A stretch of DNA of 35,471 nucleotides from an uncultured Rhodospirillales bacterium. Its GTDB lineage: Bacteria > Pseudomonadota > Alphaproteobacteria > Azospirillales > Azospirillaceae. A program made the position numbers and the translations under genes. The stretch is taken from NCBI GenBank assembly GCA_903856295.1, contig CAIOBP010000249.1, positions 1 through 35,471 of the forward strand, given 5' to 3'. Positions 24,750 to 32,224 of this stretch are shown here, one piece after another; the stretch's first letter is position 1, and every line of letters begins with the position of its first letter. The notes beneath the pieces were generated by a model. The model was given only the letters and a program-made list of their open reading frames with translations, was not told the origin of the DNA and made no database searches.

Positions 24750-25049
24750 TCAACCTTTGGCGGTTGGTTTGGCCACCGGACGACGGGGAACGGTGGCGGG
24801 GTCGACGGTGATCGACCGATAGATTTCAAGGCGCATTCCCTCTTCGACCACGGTGTCGAGAGTGAGAAACTTGCCGTAGGAGCCAACCCTGTTAAGGTTG
24901 TCGAGGTCGATCTCCGGAAACTGCGTGAGCAACCCCGAACGCTTGATGGCGTCGCGCACGGTGCCACCCCCGGAAACCTCCACCGGAACCTGTGTTTGCC
25001 GGCCGTTTTTGGCGGCATATACCACGAGGGTTCTTATCTTTTCGTCCAT
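24750..25049 (-). CDS. rnfH: RnfH family ubiquitin-like protein
   Basis: RnfH is a small beta-grasp (ubiquitin-like) protein of unknown mechanism that accompanies rnf operons. The 99-residue product starts with a beta strand (IRTLVVYAAKNGRQTQVPVEV) and continues with TVRDAIKRSGLLTQFPEIDL. Its second half, VGSYGKFLTLDTVVEEGMRLEIYRSI, is the typical ending, after which comes a short Pro-rich tail. It is the last gene of the rnf run, separated from rnfE by 116 bases that hold a tandem repeat array. Confidence 0.9.
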   Translation of the reverse strand: MDEKIRTLVVYAAKNGRQTQVPVEVSGGGTVRDAIKRSGLLTQFPEIDLDNLNRVGSYGKFLTLDTVVEEGMRLEIYRSITVDPATVPRRPVAKPTAKG

Positions 25050-25093
25050 CTCGCCTCTTCCCTCGCCATCCTGACCGCCACCGGCTCCGCCGC

Positions 25094-25188
25094 CCTAAAC
25101 GCTATGGCTCCGCCAACTCACACGCTATGGGCTCCGCCATCTTAAACACTATGGGCTCCGCCAACTCACACGCTATGGGCTCCGCCCA
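25094..25188 (-). repeat. 24-bp tandem repeat growing out of the rnfE 3' end (about 4 units)
   Basis: Units lie at 25165-25188, 25141-25164, 25117-25140 and 25094-25116 (the last is one base short). On the minus strand each complete unit contains GGCGGAGCCCATAG(C/T) and a stop: GTGTGA, GTTTAA, GTGTGA. The first unit is the true end of rnfE (GGAHSV plus TGA). The others copy it downstream in the same phase. The array fills most of the rnfE-rnfH gap and would lie in the operon mRNA. Confidence 0.85.
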
Positions 25189-25864
25189 TGGATATCGCCT
25201 TGCCGGCGCGCAGGTCGAGAATCCGTTTGCCGGCCAGCAGCAGGCCGGTGGCGAGGAAGCCGCCCGGTGGCAGCACCGCCATCAAAATACCGGTGTCGGC
25301 GGGCATGATCCGCAGTTCCATGACCTTGAACGCCGGCCCGAGCAGCAGCGAGGCATCGGCGAACAGGGTGCCCGAGCCGATGATTTCGCGCACGGCGCCG
25401 ATCAGAGTCAGCGCCAAGGTGAAGCCGATGCCCATGAACAAGCCATCGACCAGCGACGGCAGCACCGGTTCCTTGGCGGCGAAGGCCTCGAGGCGGGCCA
25501 GCGGCAGGCAGTTGGAGACGATCAGCGGAATGAACAGGCCCAGGACTTTGTAAAGCTCGTGCATCCAGGCGTTCATCATCAGGTCGACCAGGGTGACCAT
25601 GGCGGCGACGATCAGGATATAGACCGGAATTCGCACTTCCTGAGTGATCAGGTTGCGGAAGGTCGCGACCAGCAGGCTGGAGGCCGCCATCACCACCGCC
25701 GTGGCCAGCCCCATGCCCAGGCCGTTGGTGGCGCTGGTGGTCATGGCCATGGTCGGGCACATGCCGAGGATCATGCAGAAGACGCTGTTATTGTCCCACA
25801 GCCCGTCCTTCATGATCTGCTTGTAGTCGGTCTTGGTTTCGCTGCTCTCGACTTCGGCCGTCAT
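25166..25864 (-). CDS. rnfE: Rnf complex subunit RnfE
   Basis: RnfE is a six-helix integral subunit of the Rnf ferredoxin:NAD+ oxidoreductase, related to NqrD and RnfA. The 232-residue product has the conserved start DGLWDNNSVFCMILGMCPTMA and the second Cys-containing helix LIVSNCLPLARLEAFA. With RnfA these half-helices hold an intramembrane Fe-S cluster. The ATG at 25864 shares its A with the rnfG stop (TAATG). The frame is open upstream to 26002, but that part overlaps rnfG. The C-terminal codons (GGAHSV) are repeated downstream. Confidence 0.94.
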   Translation of the reverse strand: MTAEVESSETKTDYKQIMKDGLWDNNSVFCMILGMCPTMAMTTSATNGLGMGLATAVVMAASSLLVATFRNLITQEVRIPVYILIVAAMVTLVDLMMNAWMHELYKVLGLFIPLIVSNCLPLARLEAFAAKEPVLPSLVDGLFMGIGFTLALTLIGAVREIIGSGTLFADASLLLGPAFKVMELRIMPADTGILMAVLPPGGFLATGLLLAGKRILDLRAGKAISMGGAHSV

Positions 25865-26481
25865 TACCGTGTCTCCACCAAGCGGGCCTTGTTGGCCGCG
25901 AAAAATTCCAGGCCGCCGCGGATCGCCCCGACCACGCCGCGCGGTGTGATGGTGGCGCCCGAGAACTGGTCGAACTGGCCGCCATCCTTCTTGACCTTCC
26001 ACTTCCCGACCGGCGGGTTGCCGAGGGACAGGCCGGTGAAGCGGCTGATCCAGTCGGTCTTGGCCGGCTCGATCTTGTCGCCAAGGCCGGGGGTTTCCTT
26101 GTGGGCGAGCGGACGCACGCCGAGCACTGTGCCCTCGGCATCGACGCCGAGCATCAGCCGCACCTCTCCGGCATAGCCGCTGCCGATGATCTCGTAGGCG
26201 AGGGCGGTGACCTTGTGGTCGCGGGTCGCCCGGAACACCGTCACCGGCTTGCCCTCGTGACCGGGCAGGGTGAGGGTGTCGGTCAGCGGATTGTTGTCGT
26301 GCAGGCCGGCGGGGATCACCTGATCCAGCGAGGCGCGCTTGTCGTCGTCGCTCCGCTGGCGAATGGCGTCGGCGGTCACGATGTAGGTGACGGCGAGCAC
26401 GACCCCGAAGCCCATGCAGAAGCTGCCCAGGATGGCCGCGTGCTTGAGGGGGCCGTCAGCGAAAATGGCGGGGCCGCTCAT
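25864..26481 (-). CDS. rnfG: Rnf complex flavoprotein subunit RnfG
   Basis: RnfG carries a covalent FMN on the periplasmic side. The 205-residue product has one N-terminal membrane helix (about 13-36) and a periplasmic domain. The flavinylation motif SGATITPRG near residue 175 has the acceptor Thr intact, and HKETPGLGDKIEP is the conserved loop. The ATG at 26481 overlaps the rnfD stop as ATGA. ApbE, encoded upstream in the operon, is the expected FMN transferase. Confidence 0.94.
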   Translation of the reverse strand: MSGPAIFADGPLKHAAILGSFCMGFGVVLAVTYIVTADAIRQRSDDDKRASLDQVIPAGLHDNNPLTDTLTLPGHEGKPVTVFRATRDHKVTALAYEIIGSGYAGEVRLMLGVDAEGTVLGVRPLAHKETPGLGDKIEPAKTDWISRFTGLSLGNPPVGKWKVKKDGGQFDQFSGATITPRGVVGAIRGGLEFFAANKARLVETR

Positions 26482-27566
26482 GGTGATTTCCTCTGCGGCA
26501 GGGGCAACGGCGCGCCGGAGCGGGTCCGGCCGAAGGTGCGCGGGCGGAAGGCGCGGTCGATCAGCGGCGTCAGCGCGTTCATCAGCAGCACCGCGAAGGC
26601 CATGCCTTCGGGATAGCCGGCGAACATGCGGATGATCCAGGTGAAGAAGCCGACGCCGACGCCGTAAACCAGCTGCCCCGAGCGCGAAACCGGCGAGGTC
26701 ACATAGTCGGTGGCGATGAAGAAGGCGCCGAGGAAGGTGGCGCCGGAAATCGCCTGGAACAGGCCGCTGGAGAAGCGCTCCGGGTTGATGCCGTGGAAGA
26801 TGGTGCCGAGCACCAGCAGGGTGCCCATCACCGCCACCGGAATCCGCCAGGTGATGACCTTTTTGTGCAGCAGCCACAGGCCGCCGAGCAGAATCAAAAT
26901 CGCCGAGGTCTCGCCGAAGCTGCCGGGGCGGATGCCGATCAGCATGTGCCAGAGATCGGGGGTCTGGCCCATCGACTGGGAGACCGGAACCCCGCGCGAC
27001 AACTCGGTCTTGATCGTGCCCAGCGCCGAGGCGGCGCTCATGGTGTCGAGCTGAAAGGCGTGGCCGAAGGTGATGGCAAGGCTGTCGAGGAAGCCCGGCG
27101 CATGCTCCGTGAACAACGGCCGGGGCGGCACGAAGCTGGTCATCGGCAGCGGGAACGACACCAGCAGCGCCACGCGGGCGACCATCGCCGGGTTGAAGAC
27201 GTTTTGCCCCAAGCCGCCGAACAGGTGCTTGGCCAGGGCGATGGCGAACACCGCGCCCAGCACCCCGATCCACCACGGCGCCCAGGGCGGCAGGCTCAGG
27301 GCCAGCAGCCAGCCGGTGAGCATGGCCGAACCGTCGCCCAGGGTGGCGCGGACCGGCTTGCCCTGAGTCTTGAGGCAGCCGGCCTCGACGGCGAGACAGG
27401 AGGCGATGGTCACCACGAACAGGTTGACGGCGGGCCAGCCGAACAGCGCGGCGTCGAACAGGGTTGCCGGCACCAGGGCCAGCATCACCGTGGTCATGGT
27501 GGTGCGGACGCTGTTGGGCGCGTGGGTGAACGGTCCGCTCCGGTCGTCGTGGCGGAATTCGGTCAT
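26478..27566 (-). CDS. rnfD: Rnf complex subunit RnfD (Ser at the flavinylation site)
   Basis: RnfD is the large membrane subunit with a covalent FMN. The 362-residue product has about ten membrane helices and the conserved stretch HLFGGLGQNVFNPAMVARV, with further family motifs MLIGIRPGSFGETSA and SGATFLGAFFIATDYVTSPV. At the usual covalent FMN motif, D-x-x-S-A/G-A-T, this protein has DTMSAASALG (codon TCG), a Ser in place of Thr. Ser can in principle be flavinylated by ApbE. The gene overlaps rnfC by ATGA and rnfG by ATGA. Confidence 0.94.
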   Translation of the reverse strand: MTEFRHDDRSGPFTHAPNSVRTTMTTVMLALVPATLFDAALFGWPAVNLFVVTIASCLAVEAGCLKTQGKPVRATLGDGSAMLTGWLLALSLPPWAPWWIGVLGAVFAIALAKHLFGGLGQNVFNPAMVARVALLVSFPLPMTSFVPPRPLFTEHAPGFLDSLAITFGHAFQLDTMSAASALGTIKTELSRGVPVSQSMGQTPDLWHMLIGIRPGSFGETSAILILLGGLWLLHKKVITWRIPVAVMGTLLVLGTIFHGINPERFSSGLFQAISGATFLGAFFIATDYVTSPVSRSGQLVYGVGVGFFTWIIRMFAGYPEGMAFAVLLMNALTPLIDRAFRPRTFGRTRSGAPLPLPQRKSP

Positions 27567-29059
27567 GCGCTGGCCTTCGGTTCTTCAGTGGGAGCGGGGG
27601 TGGGTTTGGCGGCGGCGGCTTTCTTGGCGGCTGCCGCGGCGGCGGCGGCTTCGGCCTTGGCCTTGCGCTGTTTTTCCATGCGCGCCATGCGGGCTTCGAC
27701 CAGCAGCTTGAGGCGATCCTGCTTGCGGCGGTCGCGGTCGTCGGTGTTCAGCCGGCCCTTGGCGTAGTTGAAATACTGGACCAGCGGAATGTGCGAGGGG
27801 CAGATGTAGGAGCAACTGCCGCAGGACACGCAATCCCGGACGCCGGCCTTCTCGGCCTCTTCCAGCTTGTCGTGACGGATGAAGCCGGCCATCTCCAGCG
27901 GCACCAGACCGCAAGGGCAGACGCTGACGCAACTGCCGCAGCGGATGCAGGGTCCGGTCGGCTGCTCGTTGATCTCTTCCTTGGTCAGGGCCAGGATGCC
28001 GCAGGTGCCCTTGACCACCGGCACTTCCAGCGACGGCAGCGGCTGCCCCATCATCGGGCCGCCGGAGACCAGCCGGTGCGGCGCCTTGCCATCCTTGAAG
28101 CCGCCGCAGAACTCGATCAGGTCGACCACCATGGTGCCGAGCGGCACCTCGATATTCATGCCCCGGGTCAGGCCGGCGCCGCTGAGGGTGATCACCCGCG
28201 AGATCAGCGGCCGTCCGAAGCGCACCGCCTCGCGCACCGCGCGCGCGGTGCCGACATTGTGCACCACCACCCCGACATCGGCGGTCAGCTTGCCCGCCGG
28301 GGTTTCCCGGCCGGTGACCGCCTTGGTCAGATGCTTTTCCGAGCCCATCGGGTATTGCACTGGAATCGGCGCCACCGTGACCTCGGAATGGGCCATCGCC
28401 GCCCCGGTCATGGCGGCGATGGCCGCCGGCTTGTTGGTCTCGATGGCGATGATGATCCGCGACACCCCGAGGGCGTGGGCCATGATGCGGGCGCCGTCGA
28501 TCACCTCGCCGGCGCGTTCCTGCATGATGCGGTCGTCGCAGGTCAGGTAGGGTTCGCACTCGGCGCCGTTGAGCACCAGAATGTCCGGCTTCTTGCTCCG
28601 CAGCCCGAATTTGATCGCCGAAGGGAAGGCGGCGCCGCCCAGGCCGACGATGCCCGCCCACTCCACCCGCTCGCCGATCACCGCCGGGTCGGCCGTGAAG
28701 GGGTCTTCGATGGCCGGGGGCAGGTCGCTGCTCCACTCGTCCTTGCGGTCGGGGCGCAGCATGATGGTCGGCTGGGCGATGCCCGAGGGGTGGGGGGAGG
28801 CCATCTCCCGGATGTCGACCACGGTTCCCGAGGTCGGGGCGTGAATCGGTGCCGAAACCCCGCTGGGGGCCTTGGCCAGAAGATCGCCCTTCTTCACCCG
28901 CTTGCCCGAACTGACCACCAGCTCGGCCGGGGCGCCGGCATGCTGCTTCAAGGGCAGGCAGAGGATTCTCGGCATCGGCAGCGAAACGATCGCATGCTCC
29001 TGAGTCCGCTCCTTGCGGTACTCGGGGTGAACGCCGCCCTCGACGTGAAAGAGTTTCAT
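27563..29059 (-). CDS. rnfC: Rnf complex subunit RnfC
   Basis: RnfC is the peripheral NADH-binding subunit with FMN and two 4Fe-4S clusters. The 498-residue product has the N-terminal signature GGVHPEYRKE, the nucleotide/flavin-binding GLGGAAFPSAIKF and NGAECEPYLTCDDRIM. It has two clusters, CIRCGSCVSVCPCGL and CVSCGSCSYICPSHI. A long Ala/Lys coil (about 445-498) forms the tail and is GC-rich, low-complexity DNA. The start at 29059 lies 13 bases beyond the rnfB stop, and the gene overlaps rnfD by ATGA. Confidence 0.95.
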   Translation of the reverse strand: MKLFHVEGGVHPEYRKERTQEHAIVSLPMPRILCLPLKQHAGAPAELVVSSGKRVKKGDLLAKAPSGVSAPIHAPTSGTVVDIREMASPHPSGIAQPTIMLRPDRKDEWSSDLPPAIEDPFTADPAVIGERVEWAGIVGLGGAAFPSAIKFGLRSKKPDILVLNGAECEPYLTCDDRIMQERAGEVIDGARIMAHALGVSRIIIAIETNKPAAIAAMTGAAMAHSEVTVAPIPVQYPMGSEKHLTKAVTGRETPAGKLTADVGVVVHNVGTARAVREAVRFGRPLISRVITLSGAGLTRGMNIEVPLGTMVVDLIEFCGGFKDGKAPHRLVSGGPMMGQPLPSLEVPVVKGTCGILALTKEEINEQPTGPCIRCGSCVSVCPCGLVPLEMAGFIRHDKLEEAEKAGVRDCVSCGSCSYICPSHIPLVQYFNYAKGRLNTDDRDRRKQDRLKLLVEARMARMEKQRKAKAEAAAAAAAAKKAAAAKPTPAPTEEPKASA

Positions 29060-29072
29060 GGCAGGTCCCGCC

Positions 29073-29618
29073 TCAATGCTTGATGCGCTTGGTCTTGAGC
29101 TTGGGCTTCTGCCAATGCCAGTCGTTCAGGTTGACGTTGACCTTCTGCATGCTCACCGCCATGGTCGGGCAGGTGTGGAAGCATTTCATGCAGCCATGGC
29201 AATCGTCGCGGATCACCGAATGAATCTGCTTGGGCGCGCCGATGATGGCGTCGGTGGTGCATTCGTTGGCGCAGCGCAGGCAGCCGATGCACTTGCTCTC
29301 GTCGATCACCGCGAACCGGGGTTCGGCGTCTTCGTGTCCCGAGAGATCGGCGGCGACGCCCAGCCGTTTCGCCAGCTTCTCGGCCACCGCCTTGCCGCCG
29401 GGAACGCACAGCGTCACCGGCGCCGTGCCGTTGGCCAGGGCCTCGGCGGCCGGACCGCAGCCGACATAGCCGCACTGGCCGCACTGGGAGCCGGGCAGCA
29501 GATCGAGCAGGTCCTTCTCCAGCGGATCGGATTCGACGGCGAAATAGCGCGCGGCAACCCCAAGCACCGATCCGAGGGTGACGCCGATCGCGGCGAGGCT
29601 TCCAACGGCGAGCAGCAT
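29073..29618 (-). CDS. rnfB: Rnf complex ferredoxin-binding subunit RnfB
   Basis: RnfB accepts electrons from reduced ferredoxin (or donates to it) through several Fe-S clusters. The 181-residue product has an N-terminal membrane helix (about 2-24) and the Fe-S motif CGQCGYVGCGPAAEA with its fourth Cys in VTLCVPGG. Two ferredoxin-type 4Fe-4S motifs follow, CIGCLRCANECTTDA and CHGCMKCFHTCPTMA. It lies 59 bases after rnfA and 13 before rnfC. The basic tail KPKLKTKRIKH is short. Confidence 0.95.
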   Translation of the reverse strand: MLLAVGSLAAIGVTLGSVLGVAARYFAVESDPLEKDLLDLLPGSQCGQCGYVGCGPAAEALANGTAPVTLCVPGGKAVAEKLAKRLGVAADLSGHEDAEPRFAVIDESKCIGCLRCANECTTDAIIGAPKQIHSVIRDDCHGCMKCFHTCPTMAVSMQKVNVNLNDWHWQKPKLKTKRIKH

Positions 29619-29677
29619 GACGGTTACTCCCTAGACTCCAAACTTGAACACAGACCCTGAACGTACACAAACAGTCC

Positions 29678-30259
29678 TCAGTTCGCGCTCATTCCCGAAA
29701 AGCCCATGAAGGCCAGGGCCAGCAGGCTCGCGGTGATGAAGCCGATCGGCGGACCGGCCATCAGCATCGGCACTTCGGCCAGCGCCAGCCTTTCCCGCAA
29801 TCCCGCGAACACCACCATGACCAGGCTGTAGCCCAGCGAGGAGGCGAAGGCGAACAGGGTGCTGTCGATGAAGCCGTAGCGGCCCTCGACCAGCAGCAGC
29901 GCCACGCCGAGCACGGCGCAATTGGTGGTGATCAGCGGCAGATAAATGCCGAGGGTGCGGAAGAGGGCGGGGGAAACCTTGCGGATCACCATTTCGGTGA
30001 ACTGCACCGCCGCCGCGATCACCAGAATAAAGGTGACGGTGCGCAGATAGGCGAGATCGAACGGCGCCAGCAGGAAGGTTTCCAGCGCCCAGTCGCCCAT
30101 CGCCGAGACGGTGATGACGAAGGTGGTGGCCATGCCCATGCCAACGGCGGTGTCGACCTTGGTGGTCACGCCCATGAACGAGCACAGGCCGAGGAAGCGC
30201 GCCAACACCACGTTGTTGACCAGGGTGGCGCTGACCATCAGCAAAATCACGTCCTTCAT
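29678..30259 (-). CDS. rnfA: Rnf complex subunit RnfA
   Basis: RnfA is the six-helix partner of RnfE, with which it holds the intramembrane iron cluster. The 193-residue product has the conserved start [20 protein letters not shown] and the second Cys in [16 protein letters not shown], both part of the inverted-topology repeats of this family. It ends GFSGM. It follows the rseC gene after 37 bases. Confidence 0.95.
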   Translation of the reverse strand: MKDVILLMVSATLVNNVVLARFLGLCSFMGVTTKVDTAVGMGMATTFVITVSAMGDWALETFLLAPFDLAYLRTVTFILVIAAAVQFTEMVIRKVSPALFRTLGIYLPLITTNCAVLGVALLLVEGRYGFIDSTLFAFASSLGYSLVMVVFAGLRERLALAEVPMLMAGPPIGFITASLLALAFMGFSGMSAN

Positions 30260-30296
30260 GCCCGTACCCTTTTCCCTGTCCTTAATGTTTCGCGCA

Positions 30297-30782
30297 CTAA
30301 TGTTTCGCGCACGCGCCGTCCGCCGCCACCCGGCGCAGGAAGCGCGGCGTGAGGTCGCCCCGTCCCGAGAGCCGGCCGGCGATCAGGCGGGCGAGCAGCA
30401 GTCCCAGCGCCAGTCCGCCGGCCATCGCCAGCGCGCCGCCGCCGTCTCCGGCGCCATTGGTCTCGGCCACGATGCCGGCGCCGATCATCAGCGCCATCGG
30501 CAGGCCGTAAGCGGTGGCCGCGGCGCGCAGCACCGAGCCTTCCGGCAGTCCGACCACCACCCGGTCGCCGATCCGCAAGGCCGGCGCGTCGGTGAGCGGG
30601 AAGCGCCGCGCCGCCAGGGCGCGCAGGCCGCCGCCCTTGGCGCCGCACGCCGCCAGCGACAGGCAGCCGCTGCACGAGGCCTTGGGTTCCGGCTCCAGCC
30701 AGGGCGTGCCATCTTCCAGCGCGACCACCTTGGCCACGCTTTCCAGCATATACTCAGCCTCGCCAGACCCGTCTGTGGTCAT
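30297..30782 (-). CDS. rseC: SoxR-reducing/RseC family protein
   Basis: RseC proteins are small membrane proteins that, with Rnf (Rsx), keep SoxR reduced in E. coli and accompany rnf operons. The 161-residue product has the cysteine motif C-x2-C-x5-C ([15 protein letters not shown]), which probably coordinates a metal or cluster. A short soluble N-terminal domain and two membrane helices follow. The ATG at 30782 overlaps the apbE stop as ATGA, favouring this start over the longer open frame inside apbE. Confidence 0.9.
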   Translation of the reverse strand: MTTDGSGEAEYMLESVAKVVALEDGTPWLEPEPKASCSGCLSLAACGAKGGGLRALAARRFPLTDAPALRIGDRVVVGLPEGSVLRAAATAYGLPMALMIGAGIVAETNGAGDGGGALAMAGGLALGLLLARLIAGRLSGRGDLTPRFLRRVAADGACAKH

Positions 30783-31777
30783 GCGTCGATCCGCTCCGTC
30801 ACACCGTCGGGCGTGACATAGAGGGCGGTCAGGCCGCCGGCGGCGCGGAGCAGGGCGAGGCGTTTCTCGGGCGGCGCCAGCAGCATGGCGGTCGACAGCC
30901 CGTCGGCCTTGGTCGCGGTGTCGGCGACCACCGAGACGCCGAGCAGGCGCGGCGCGGTGCGGCCGGTGCGCGGATCGATGATGTGGGTGAAGGTGCCGGC
31001 GTCGTCGAAGAGAGTGCCGTAGCCGCCCGAGGTCGACACGCACTTGTCGATGACGTCGAGTTCGGTCACCGCCCGGGAAGGGTCGGCGGGGTTGGCGATG
31101 CCGATCTTCCAGGCCGAACCGTCGGGCTTGGTCGCGAGGGCGCGGGGCTCGCCCATGTCGACCAGCATGTTCTTGAAGCCGTGGTTGCCTAAAACGGCGG
31201 CAACCTTGTCGGTGATGAACCCTTGGGCACCGCTGTTGAGGGTCAGCCCCATGCCCGGCCGGGCGAAGGCGACGCGGCGGCCGGCGGGGTCGATCTCGAT
31301 GTCGCGCCAGTTGACCAGGGCCAGCGCTCGGGCCAGATCGGCGGCGGCCGGGCCGGCGGGATCGGGGCTGGGGCCGGTGAAATGGCGGAAATAGGTCTGC
31401 CAGACCGGTTGCACGGTGGGATCGTAGACGCCCTCGCTAAGCTCCGCGAGCCTCGCCGCGTGGCTGACCAGGGCGATGAATTCGGTCGGGACGTCGCCGA
31501 CCGCGCCGGTGCGGTTGAGCGCCGAGATCACGGAATCGGCACGGTAGACGCTGAAGATCGCCTCCAGCCGGGCCAGTTCGGCCAATCCGGCATCGATCGC
31601 CGCTTTGGCGGCGGCTTCGTTCTCGTGATAGAGCTTGATGGTCGAGGGCGCGCCAAGGGTGGTGCCCTGCCACTCCAGCAGCCGGGAGCGATTGCCCCCC
31701 ATGGCCGCGAGCAAGGGCAGGCCGGCGGTCGCGGCGATCAGGGTGATGGCTCGGCGGCGGGAAAAGGATACGGTCAT
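30779..31777 (-). CDS. apbE: FAD:protein FMN transferase (ApbE/RnfF)
   Basis: ApbE transfers FMN from FAD to Thr/Ser in periplasmic flavoprotein domains such as RnfG and RnfD. The 332-residue product has a twin-arginine signal, SFSRRRAITLIAA, indicating folded export. The family core shows GVYDPTVQPVWQTYF, LTLNSGAQGFITDKV (usually NGIAQG) and STSGGYGTLFDDAGTFTHII with DPRTGRTA, plus the metal-binding DTATKADGLSTAML. In Rhodobacter capsulatus the equivalent gene is rnfF. It is the first gene of the apbE-rseC-rnfABCDGEH operon, with promoters in the 447 bases upstream. Confidence 0.94.
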   Translation of the reverse strand: MTVSFSRRRAITLIAATAGLPLLAAMGGNRSRLLEWQGTTLGAPSTIKLYHENEAAAKAAIDAGLAELARLEAIFSVYRADSVISALNRTGAVGDVPTEFIALVSHAARLAELSEGVYDPTVQPVWQTYFRHFTGPSPDPAGPAAADLARALALVNWRDIEIDPAGRRVAFARPGMGLTLNSGAQGFITDKVAAVLGNHGFKNMLVDMGEPRALATKPDGSAWKIGIANPADPSRAVTELDVIDKCVSTSGGYGTLFDDAGTFTHIIDPRTGRTAPRLLGVSVVADTATKADGLSTAMLLAPPEKRLALLRAAGGLTALYVTPDGVTERIDA

Positions 31778-31893
31778 CAGTGCCTTGCTCTCTCTCAGTC
31801 TCAGCCTCGAACGGCGATACGCCTCCAGCGGCCCGGAGCCGCAATGCCTTGGTGGCGCAACAGGATTGCGTACATGGCCCTTAAACGGTCACA

Positions 31894-31922
31894 ATCATGT
31901 GTGATGGTTTACAAAGTGTCAA
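31894..31922 (-). promoter_or_regulatory. Sigma-70 promoter of the apbE-rnf operon, -10 inside a dyad
   Basis: On the minus strand a perfect TTGACA (31922-31917) is followed after 17 bases by CATGAT (31899-31894). That hexamer is the exact centre of the inverted repeat TCACA-CATGAT-TGTGA (31889-31904). The start would be about 115 bases before apbE. The dyad would let a repressor cover the -10. Confidence 0.6.
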
Positions 31923-32159
31923 TATGCTGTGTTGCGAAAACCGGCAGAGATGGGAAAAATTCCCGATTTCGTACGTAATTGTACATATTTGTCGTAATGA
32001 TGATGGAACTCCAGCTCCGGAGGCGGGGTGGGCGGCCCATAGTATTTGCGCGTTGCATTAATTAGCCTCAGCTTGCCAGGTTTTTGCTCAGAGACGCTTT
32101 GAAACCATCGCGCGTTTGCTGTCTTTTCGCAACCGCGCGGGTCCCGAACACAAAAGGTC

Positions 32160-32175
32160 AGCAAAAAATGTGCCG
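32160..32175 (-). promoter_or_regulatory. Sigma-54 (-24/-12) promoter upstream of apbE-rnf
   Basis: The minus strand reads CGGCACATTTTTTGCT, with GG and GC separated by exactly 10 bases, as required for sigma-54 (consensus TGGCACG-N4-TTGCT). It lies 50 bases past the stop of an NtrC-family activator and about 380 bases before apbE, reading towards apbE. Confidence 0.6.
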
Positions 32176-32224
32176 GATGCGAGGCGGGACGTTTCCAGGA
32201 GGGGGCGAAGCGGTCTCGCGGGGG

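Larger units (their letters stand above)
31778..32224. other. Regulatory region between the NtrC-type gene and apbE
   Basis: These 447 bases hold no convincing gene; an 81-codon frame starting with TTG has no protein-like content. The region is AT-richer than its surroundings and contains a sigma-54-type promoter (32160-32175) and a sigma-70-type promoter (31894-31922), both pointing to apbE and listed separately. A TGT-N10-ACA sequence (31898-31913) overlaps the sigma-70 -10. Confidence 0.6.

Noticed and set aside
25094-25188. Repeat array as a CRISPR
   Set aside because: Units are contiguous at 24 bases with no unique spacers and no cas genes nearby.
31889-31904. TCACA-N6-TGTGA as a CRP/FNR-type site
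   Set aside because: CRP sites have the arms in the opposite order (TGTGA-N6-TCACA). Kept only as a dyad for an unknown regulator.
31898-31913. TGT-N10-ACA, the NifA upstream activator consensus
   Set aside because: It lies downstream of the sigma-54 promoter, not upstream, and overlaps the sigma-70 -10. The consensus is short and could occur by chance.
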